Assembly (NCBI GenBank): GCA_029934215.1
Contig: JAOZMR010000164.1
Coordinates: forward strand, 1-6,342
From: Pontiellaceae bacterium
GTDB taxonomy: Bacteria > Verrucomicrobiota > Kiritimatiellia > Kiritimatiellales > Tichowtungiaceae
Direction: 5' to 3'
Length of the DNA: 6,342 nucleotides
A model generated the notes under the pieces. That model did no database searches. It worked only from the letters and a program-made list of their open reading frames with translations, and was not told the origin of the DNA. Position numbers and translations under genes: made by a program. This document shows positions 1 through 5,209 of this stretch, piece after piece; within the stretch, counting starts at the first letter, position 1; each line of letters opens with the position of its first letter.

Positions 1-2
1 AA

Positions 3-491
3 GATAGCCCGCACATGAGCTCGCTCATCGAAAAAAACCACGCATGGATGGCGGCAATCATTGATGCACAGGATTTTGAAACGCTCAGCAACGTGGTCGC
101 CGACTCGCTCGACGACTTCATGCGCAACATCTATCTCCACGGACAAAACCGCACCAACGAAACCGTCGGGCGCATTCTCGACTATCTTGCCGAAAACTTT
201 CACGAAACGATCACCCTGGAAATGCTCTCCAAAAAAGTCAGCTTGAGCACATTTCGTATTTCGCATTTAGTGAAAGAGCAGACGGGAAAAACCGTACTGC
301 AACACATTCACCACCTACGCATTCAGGAGGCGCAGCGACTTTTGGAGCACAGTGAAATGAGTTGCACCGACATCGCCTACGAATCCGGGTTCGGCGACCA
401 GAGTTATTTCATCAAACAATTCCGCAAATGGATGGGCATCACGCCAGCGCGCTACCGCAAGCTCTACCAATCGCGAAAAACCCGCGAATAG
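3..491 (+). CDS. AraC-family transcriptional regulator, C-terminal part (5' end outside window)
   Basis: The frame is open to the left edge. The first ATG is at 15 but has no clear Shine-Dalgarno sequence, and the usual length for the family is about 250-350 residues, so this is probably the C-terminal half of a longer protein. Counting from the ATG at 15, the AraC DNA-binding domain spans about residues 50-152. The first helix-turn-helix is near 67-90 (EMLSKKVSLSTFRISHLVKE). The second is near 116-150, with the family signature IAYESGFGDQSYFIKQFRK followed by GITPARYRK. Residues 1-45 should be the end of a sensor or dimerisation domain that I cannot identify. The protein would bind promoter DNA in response to a ligand. 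A terminator follows at once, so it is transcribed separately from the export operon; it could regulate that operon, but nothing here proves it. This gene holds no copy of the TTCCAA-N3-TTGGAA palindrome. Confidence 0.9.
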   Translation, partial: DSPHMSSLIEKNHAWMAAIIDAQDFETLSNVVADSLDDFMRNIYLHGQNRTNETVGRILDYLAENFHETITLEMLSKKVSLSTFRISHLVKEQTGKTVLQHIHHLRIQEAQRLLEHSEMSCTDIAYESGFGDQSYFIKQFRKWMGITPARYRKLYQSRKTRE

Positions 492-506
492 AATCTCCAA
501 TCTCAT

Positions 507-538
507 TTCAGCCGAAGATCGCTGAATCTATTTTTTTT
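507..538 (+). terminator. Rho-independent terminator after the AraC-family gene
   Basis: A six-base-pair stem, TTCAGC (507-512) with GCTGAA (521-526), can extend by two inner pairs past a bulged C513 (G514-C520, A515-T519), leaving an AGA loop. Eight T residues follow at 531-538. It starts 16 bases after the regulator's stop codon and ends just before the next promoter, so it separates the two transcription units. Confidence 0.75.
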
Positions 539-543
539 GCGTA

Positions 544-572
544 TTGACATAGTTGTGTCTTTTAATACGTTA
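544..572 (+). promoter_or_regulatory. Putative sigma70-type promoter of the export operon
   Basis: A perfect -35 hexamer TTGACA lies at 544-549 in the AT-rich gap before the exporter gene. The -10 box is less clear. TACGTT (566-571) has a normal 16-base spacing but only three matches to TATAAT; TAATAC (563-568) resembles it better but is too close. A poor -10 with a perfect -35 and overlapping dyads suggests a regulated promoter. No other promoter-like gap exists before 6079. Confidence 0.5.
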
Positions 573-577
573 GACGT
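546..577. promoter_or_regulatory. Possible operator dyads over the promoter
   Basis: Two short inverted repeats overlap the promoter. GACA (546-549) pairs with TGTC (556-559) across six bases. ACGT (567-570) pairs with ACGT (574-577) across TAG, and the motif ACGTT recurs at 567-571 and 574-578. The first overlaps the -35 box and the second covers the -10 to start region, where a repressor would block initiation. The arms are only four bases long, so chance is not excluded, and the regulator is unknown. Confidence 0.3.
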
Positions 578-602
578 TCAGTTTAACTCGAAAAGGATTT
601 GA

Positions 603-3233
603 ATGAAACTCACCCAGTTCAGCTTGCGTTTCCCGTGGATTGTTTTTCTGCTCGTTCTCGTTGCCGTCGTCTTTGGGGCGGCACAGTTCCCGAAGGTGCA
701 GTTCGATAACGACCCTGAGAATATGCTCTCCCCCGACGAACCGATCCGGGTTTTTCACAATCAAACCAAAGCAAAATACGATCTCTACGACATGGTTGTC
801 GTCGGCATCGTCAACACCAACCACCCCGACGGCGTATTCAACGTCGAAACGCTCGGGCGAATTGATGCGCTCACAAAACAGATTCTCAGCCTCCGCCCCC
901 AAAACCTCTTCGACGAAAACGGCGACAGCGCCATCATCAAAGCAGAACTCATCAGCCCCTCGGTCGTCGACAACATCAAACAGGCAGAGCACGGCGCGCT
1001 AAAAATTGAATACCTGATGGAGCAACCGCCCGCCACCCGCGACGAGGCGCTCGCGATCCGCGACGACGCCATGAACAACCCGATCTACAAAGGAACCCTC
1101 GTCTCCGAAGACGAAAAAGCCATCGCCCTCTACATTCCAATCATTGGAAAAACCTACAGCTACAACGTCGCAAATCTTGTTGAGAAACTAACGACCGACT
1201 GGCCCGCCAATGATCAAGTTTACATCACTGGCCAGCCCGTCGCGCAAGACACATTCGGCGTCGAAATGCTCGTCCAAATGTCCCGATCCGCCCCGCTCGC
1301 CGGACTCGTCATATTCCTGCTCCTGCTCCTCTTCTTCCGACGCTTCTCACTCATCGTCGCGCCGATGCTCGTCGCCATCATCAGCGTCATCTGCACCATG
1401 GGGCTCCTCATCGGACTCGGCTACAACGTCCACATCATGAGCTCCATGATCGCCATCTTCCTCATGCCAATCGCCGTCGCCGACTCCGTTCATATCTTGA
1501 GCGAATTCTTCGATACCTACCCCCGCTTCCGCGAGAAAAAAGAGACCCTGCGCCACGTCGTCGGGCACCTCTTCATGCCGATGCTCTACACATCGCTCAC
1601 CACCATCGCCGGCTTCGCCTCGCTCGCGTTCACGCCCATCCCACCCGTCCGAATATTCGGCGCGCACGTCGCCTTCGGGGTCGGACTCGCCTGGCTCCTC
1701 ACAATGACCCTCGTCCCCGCATACATCATGCTCTTCGTCCCGCAAAAAATGCTCGACCGCATCCCCGCCAAAGAAGACCACCACACCCGAAACGGACTCG
1801 ACGGGCTACTCGAAAAACTCGGCGGCTTTTCGTACAAACATTGGAAACTCATCCTACTCTTCAGCGTCATCATCGTTATCGGCTCCGCCGTCGGCATCCA
1901 GCGCATTCGCGTCAACGACAACCCCGTAAAATGGTTCACCCAAACCCACCGCATCCGCATTGCCGACGACGTACTCAACCGCCACTTCGGCGGAACCTAC
2001 ACCGCCTACCTCACCCTCACGCCGAAGAACGAAGCCCCGCAAATAGACCCCCCCGCACCGCTCGACGAAACCGAAAACGAACGCTGGCTCGAACTCTCCG
2101 ATGAAATTAATTACCTAGAAAAATCTGCACTCGAAACCTCAACAAAATTCTTCCAAGCATTGGAAAACAAAACAACCGGAAGCTCCGCCTCCTTCCGAGG
2201 TTTGCAAAAACTGAGCGGAGAAGACTTGAGAGAAGCCGCCTTAGAAATATGCGATCAAAAGACCAACCGCGCCGCCCGCGAGAAAGCGCTTGCGGACTAC
2301 GCCGAACGCATCGCCCCGCCCATGAAACAGCCCGCCATGCTCCGCTGGGTTGAGCAACTTCAAAACCACCTGACAAGTTTTCCAAAGGTTGGAAAAACCA
2401 GCTCCGCAGTCGATGCGCTCAAAAAAGCAGCGTACGAACTGAACTACGTCGAAAACCAAAACAACGAACCATTCTTCAGCGTCCCCAACAGCGCCGCCGC
2501 TTGCGGACAGGTCTTCCTTCAGCTCGAAGGCATGAAGAAAAAAGATAGCCTCTTCCACCTCGTCACCCGCGACTACCGCGAAGCCAACCTCTGGATACAG
2601 CTCACAAGCGGCGACAACACCGACATGTCCGCCGTCGCCGAAGCCACCGAAAAATGGATCAACAACAACCCGCCGCCCGTTCCCATGAACGTACAATGGG
2701 CGGGCCTCACCTACCTCAACGTCGTCTGGCAGGACAAAATGGTCGTCGGAATGCTCTCCGCGCTCGGCAGCAGCTTCATCGTCGTCCTGCTCATGATGAT
2801 GATTCTATTCCGCTCGCCGCTCTACGGCCTACTCGCAATGATCCCGCTCACCGTCACCATCACCTTCATTTACGGACTCATCGGCTGGGTTGGCAAAGAC
2901 TACGACATGCCCGTCGCCATCCTCTCCTCGCTCACGCTCGGACTAAGCGTCGACTTCGCGATTCACTTCCTCCAACGCGCCCGCGAACTGCAAAAACGGC
3001 TCGGAAGCTGGGCGGAAGCCATCCAGGAAATGTTCAAAGAGCCCGCCATGGCGATCAGCCGAAACGCAATCATCATCTCGGTCGGCTTTCTGCCACTGCT
3101 CTTCGCGCCGCTCACGCCCTACCGCACCGTCGGCATCTTCCTCGCCACAATCATGGTCGTCTCCTGGCTCGCGACCCTCTTCATCCTCGCCGCACTCATC
3201 ACCGCCCTGCAAAAACGAATTTTTCCAAAATAA
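603..3233 (+). CDS. RND-superfamily (MMPL-type) inner-membrane exporter
   Basis: This 876-residue protein has the RND/MMPL plan, the family of proton-driven exporters of lipids and other hydrophobic cargo (COG1033-like predicted exporters, HpnN, MmpL). TM1 is at about 12-29 and a first periplasmic loop at 30-228. TM2-TM6 lie near 231-245, 249-271, 277-300, 323-344 and 351-378. TM7 is at 415-432, a second periplasmic loop at 433-712, and TM8-TM12 at 713-736, 740-763, 769-793, 816-838 and 842-870. Membrane acidic residues suited to proton relay are D294 in TM4 (IAVADSVHIL) and D784 in TM10 (GLSVDFAIHFLQR); the latter matches the family's GLxVDF/Y motif. The start is supported by AAGGA (593-597), five bases before the ATG. 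The second loop is large, and its part at about 500-620 looks poorly conserved and more AT-rich. Three perfect TTCCAA-N3-TTGGAA palindromes lie within the gene. The downstream LolA-like and beta-barrel genes suggest envelope lipid transport; the substrate cannot be told. Confidence 0.92.
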   Translation: MKLTQFSLRFPWIVFLLVLVAVVFGAAQFPKVQFDNDPENMLSPDEPIRVFHNQTKAKYDLYDMVVVGIVNTNHPDGVFNVETLGRIDALTKQILSLRPQNLFDENGDSAIIKAELISPSVVDNIKQAEHGALKIEYLMEQPPATRDEALAIRDDAMNNPIYKGTLVSEDEKAIALYIPIIGKTYSYNVANLVEKLTTDWPANDQVYITGQPVAQDTFGVEMLVQMSRSAPLAGLVIFLLLLLFFRRFSLIVAPMLVAIISVICTMGLLIGLGYNVHIMSSMIAIFLMPIAVADSVHILSEFFDTYPRFREKKETLRHVVGHLFMPMLYTSLTTIAGFASLAFTPIPPVRIFGAHVAFGVGLAWLLTMTLVPAYIMLFVPQKMLDRIPAKEDHHTRNGLDGLLEKLGGFSYKHWKLILLFSVIIVIGSAVGIQRIRVNDNPVKWFTQTHRIRIADDVLNRHFGGTYTAYLTLTPKNEAPQIDPPAPLDETENERWLELSDEINYLEKSALETSTKFFQALENKTTGSSASFRGLQKLSGEDLREAALEICDQKTNRAAREKALADYAERIAPPMKQPAMLRWVEQLQNHLTSFPKVGKTSSAVDALKKAAYELNYVENQNNEPFFSVPNSAAACGQVFLQLEGMKKKDSLFHLVTRDYREANLWIQLTSGDNTDMSAVAEATEKWINNNPPPVPMNVQWAGLTYLNVVWQDKMVVGMLSALGSSFIVVLLMMMILFRSPLYGLLAMIPLTVTITFIYGLIGWVGKDYDMPVAILSSLTLGLSVDFAIHFLQRARELQKRLGSWAEAIQEMFKEPAMAISRNAIIISVGFLPLLFAPLTPYRTVGIFLATIMVVSWLATLFILAALITALQKRIFPK
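1135..1149. repeat. Intragenic palindrome copy 1 (TTCCAA-TCA-TTGGAA)
   Basis: Perfect six-base arms around a three-base centre, in the exporter gene. The flanks are A and A, so the arms do not extend. It starts at codon position 2 and is read as I-P-I-I-G-K (residues 178-183), in the first periplasmic loop. Confidence 0.85.
2151..2165. repeat. Intragenic palindrome copy 2 (TTCCAA-GCA-TTGGAA)
   Basis: Perfect six-base arms in the exporter gene, starting at codon position 1 and read as F-Q-A-L-E (residues 517-521) in the second periplasmic loop, inside a locally AT-rich stretch. Confidence 0.85.
2193..2207. repeat. Possible decayed palindrome copy (TTCCGA-GGT-TTGCAA)
   Basis: One mismatch in each arm, 42 bases downstream of copy 2 and in the same codon phase; read as F-R-G-L-Q, parallel to the F-Q-A-L-E of copy 2. 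It may be degenerate or a chance match. Confidence 0.35.
2379..2395. repeat. Intragenic palindrome copy 3 (TTTCCAA-AGG-TTGGAAA)
   Basis: Seven-base arms that extend by one more pair (T2378-A2396). The core starts at codon position 2 and is read as F-P-K-V-G-K (residues 593-598) in the exporter's second periplasmic loop. Confidence 0.85.
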
Positions 3234-3262
3234 GTACGGGCGCCACGCATGTCGCCCACAAC

Positions 3263-3268
3263 AAGGAA
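3263..3268 (+). promoter_or_regulatory. Ribosome binding site that decides the start of the LolA-like gene
   Basis: AAGGAA lies seven bases before the ATG at 3276. An in-frame ATG at 3249 exists, but it lacks such a site and would add nine polar residues ahead of an otherwise standard signal peptide, so 3276 is preferred. Confidence 0.8.
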
Positions 3269-3275
3269 CAACACC

Positions 3276-4052
3276 ATGAAAAACTGGATAACCATCGCTC
3301 TAATTCTGGCATCGGCAAACACCCTCGCCCTCTCCGTTGACGAAATCGTCTCCAAAGCAAACCAAGCCGCATACTACTCAGGCGCCGACGGCATCGCCGA
3401 CGTAAGCATGATCATCACCGACGCGAGCGGCGGCGAGCGCTCGCGCGCCTTCCGCATCCTCCGCAAAAACACCGGCGACGAAACCCAAAAATTCTACGTC
3501 TACTTCAAAGAACCCGCCGACGTGCGCCGCCAAGTATTCATGGTTTGGAAAGAAGTCGAACAAGGCAAAGACGACAGCCGCTGGCTCTTCCTGCCCGCGC
3601 TCAACCTCGTCAAACCCATCGCGCCCGGCGACAAACGAACCAGCTTCGTCGGCTCCGACTTCGTCTACGAAGATGTCTCCGGTCGCGCCCTTTGGGAAGA
3701 CACCCACGAACTCATTGAAGAAACCGACACGCACTACATTGTGAAAAACACACCCAACAATCCCGACGCCGTGGACTTCAGCGAATACACCGTCTCCATC
3801 GACAAACAAACCTTCCTTCCGATGAAAGCCGAATATCTCGACAAAAACGGCAAACTCTTTCGCCGCGTCGAAGCGACCCGAGTTGAAACCGTTCAGGGAT
3901 ACCCAACCGTCATTGAATCGCGCGTCGACGACCTCGCCCGAGGCGGCCACACCATCAACACCTTCAGCAACATAAATTACGACACCGGACTCAACGAACG
4001 CCTCTTCACAGAACGCTTCCTCCGCCGCCCGCCCCGCGAGGCAACCCGATGA
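3276..4052 (+). CDS. LolA-like 'outer membrane lipoprotein-sorting' periplasmic protein
   Basis: The protein is 258 residues from the ATG at 3276. It begins with a Sec signal peptide (MKNWITIALILASANTLA, cleavage likely after TLA) and has no lipobox cysteine, so it should be free in the periplasm. The body has the features I associate with the LolA-like family often annotated as outer membrane lipoprotein-sorting protein (PF17131-like). These are YFKEPADVRRQVFMVWKE, then SRWLFLPALNLVKPIAPGDK, then SFVGSDFVYEDVSGR, with later beta strands around FLPMKAEYLDKNGKLFRRVE. Such proteins have a half-barrel fold that can hold acyl chains and are commonly encoded beside MMPL-type RND exporters. The inferred role is to carry cargo between the exporter and the outer membrane. 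Its stop overlaps the next gene's start (ATGA at 4049-4052), so the two are translationally coupled. Uniquely among the operon genes, it has no TTCCAA-N3-TTGGAA palindrome. Confidence 0.85.
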   Translation: MKNWITIALILASANTLALSVDEIVSKANQAAYYSGADGIADVSMIITDASGGERSRAFRILRKNTGDETQKFYVYFKEPADVRRQVFMVWKEVEQGKDDSRWLFLPALNLVKPIAPGDKRTSFVGSDFVYEDVSGRALWEDTHELIEETDTHYIVKNTPNNPDAVDFSEYTVSIDKQTFLPMKAEYLDKNGKLFRRVEATRVETVQGYPTVIESRVDDLARGGHTINTFSNINYDTGLNERLFTERFLRRPPREATR

Positions 4053-5200
4053 AACACCGCCTAAAAAAAATAGGTCTTATCGTTCTTATAAGTCCTATTC
4101 TCTTCGCCGCCGACCTCGAACCCTCCGGTTTCCTCGATGCCCGCTACGGAATCCGCACCCAAAGCGACCCGAACAGCGATCAAGAAACCCTGAACGAACT
4201 ACGCCTTCAGCTCGGAAGCATCTGGTATCACGATCTATTCACCGCCACCGTCCGCTCCGACTTCATCTACGACAGCGTCAACAACCTGAGCGACCCAATC
4301 GACCTGCGCGAATTCAACATCCTCTGCTCCCCGCTCGACTGGATGGATCTGAAACTCGGACGTCAAATCCTCACCTGGGGCACCGGCGACCTCCTCTTCA
4401 TCAACGACCTATTTTCCAAAGATTGGAAATCGTTCTTCGCCGGCCGCGACGAGGAATATCTCAAAGCCCCGTCCGACGCCCTATTCATAAGCTTTTTTCC
4501 AACCCTTGGAAACATCGACATCGCCTACCTTCCCCGCTTCGCCCCCGATCGCCTCATCGACGGCGAACGCTTCTCCTACTGGAACGGCACCGCCCTCTCC
4601 GGCACACCGCTCCGAACCGATGAACCCAACAGCGACGAAATCGCCGCACGCATTTCACGAAACTTCCAAGGATTGGAACTTTCCGCCTACGGATATTCCG
4701 GCCATTGGAAAACCCCGCAGGGCTTCGATCCCGCCAGTGGAAAAAACACATTCCCAAAACTAAACGTCTACGGAACCAGCGCGCGCCGCGCACTCCTCGG
4801 CGGCATCGCCAACCTCGAAGCGGGCTACTACGACTCCAGCGACGGCGTCTCAGACCAAGTCCGCCTCCTCGTCGGCTACGAACACGAAATCGCTCAAGAC
4901 CTCGCCGGCGCGGCTCAATACTACACCGAGCAAAAATGCGGAGACGAAGAAAGCCGCCACGTCCTCACCCTACGCCTCACCCAAATGCTAATGAATCAAA
5001 ACCTGACGCTCTGCCTCTTCACCTACTGGTCGCCATCCGATCAAGACGGCTACCTCCGCCCATCCGCCACCTACAAACTTTCCGACCATTGGAAACTCGA
5101 AACACGCGGCAACATCTTCTTCGGCAAAGACAACGACACCTTCTTCGGACAATTCCAAGACAACAACAACCTCTCCATCTCCGCCCGATACAGTTTTTAA
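4049..5200 (+). CDS. Predicted outer-membrane beta-barrel protein
   Basis: This 383-residue protein begins with a signal peptide of about 21 residues (KKIGLIVLISPILFAA, then DLEPSG). Alternating polar and hydrophobic stretches typical of beta strands follow, ending in NNNLSISARYSF. A C-terminal phenylalanine at the end of an amphipathic last strand is the usual signal for BAM-dependent outer-membrane assembly. The region at 102-145 (LKLGRQILTWGTGDLLFIND, then KDWKSFFAGRDEEYLKAPSD) resembles conserved parts of uncharacterised outer-membrane proteins found with MMPL exporters, similar in style to DUF1302 barrels; I cannot assign the family firmly. GAGG at 4038-4041 is seven bases before the ATG, and the start overlaps the previous stop by four bases. 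The likely role is the outer-membrane end of the export route, as a channel or acceptor. The gene holds three perfect palindromes and two decayed ones. Confidence 0.82.
   Translation: MKHRLKKIGLIVLISPILFAADLEPSGFLDARYGIRTQSDPNSDQETLNELRLQLGSIWYHDLFTATVRSDFIYDSVNNLSDPIDLREFNILCSPLDWMDLKLGRQILTWGTGDLLFINDLFSKDWKSFFAGRDEEYLKAPSDALFISFFPTLGNIDIAYLPRFAPDRLIDGERFSYWNGTALSGTPLRTDEPNSDEIAARISRNFQGLELSAYGYSGHWKTPQGFDPASGKNTFPKLNVYGTSARRALLGGIANLEAGYYDSSDGVSDQVRLLVGYEHEIAQDLAGAAQYYTEQKCGDEESRHVLTLRLTQMLMNQNLTLCLFTYWSPSDQDGYLRPSATYKLSDHWKLETRGNIFFGKDNDTFFGQFQDNNNLSISARYSF
4413..4429. repeat. Intragenic palindrome copy 4 (TTTCCAA-AGA-TTGGAAA)
   Basis: Seven-base arms in the beta-barrel gene. The core starts at codon position 3 and is read as F-S-K-D-W-K (residues 122-127). 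Confidence 0.85.
4496..4512. repeat. Intragenic palindrome copy 5 (TTTCCAA-CCC-TTGGAAA)
   Basis: Seven-base arms in the beta-barrel gene, centred 83 bases after copy 4. The core starts at codon position 2 and is read as F-P-T-L-G-N (residues 150-155). Confidence 0.85.
4664..4678. repeat. Intragenic palindrome copy 6 (TTCCAA-GGA-TTGGAA)
   Basis: Six-base arms in the beta-barrel gene, centred 167 bases after copy 5. It starts at codon position 1 and is read as F-Q-G-L-E (residues 206-210). Confidence 0.85.
4696..4710. repeat. Probable decayed palindrome copy (TTCCGG-CCA-TTGGAA)
   Basis: Right arm intact, left arm with two changes (AA to GG), 32 bases after copy 6 centre to centre. In RNA both changes would still pair as G-U. 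It is read as Y-S-G-H-W-K in the beta-barrel gene. Confidence 0.5.
5079..5095. repeat. Probable decayed palindrome copy (TTTCCGA-CCA-TTGGAAA)
   Basis: One change from the seven-base-arm consensus (A to G in the left arm), which would still pair as G-U in RNA. It is read as L-S-D-H-W-K near the end of the beta-barrel gene. Confidence 0.6.
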
Positions 5201-5209
5201 AACACTTCA

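Noticed and set aside
1347..1784. Long antisense open frames opposite the exporter and the LolA-like gene (for example 3378-3950)
   Set aside because: Their compositions (runs of D, E, G and V) mirror the sense codon bias; no ribosome binding sites or family motifs were seen.
3221..3230. TTTTCCAAAA at the exporter's stop codon and TTCCAA at 5153 as palindrome sites
   Set aside because: Only one half-site is present in each case.
3249..3275. An earlier start (ATG at 3249) for the LolA-like protein
   Set aside because: It would put nine polar residues before the signal peptide and has no suitable ribosome binding site; AAGGAA before 3276 is well placed.
2654..3340. A 228-codon open frame overlapping the exporter's 3' end
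   Set aside because: It is rich in R, H, P and T with no recognisable domain, and it is an out-of-frame shadow of strongly C-ending codons in a clearly real RND gene.
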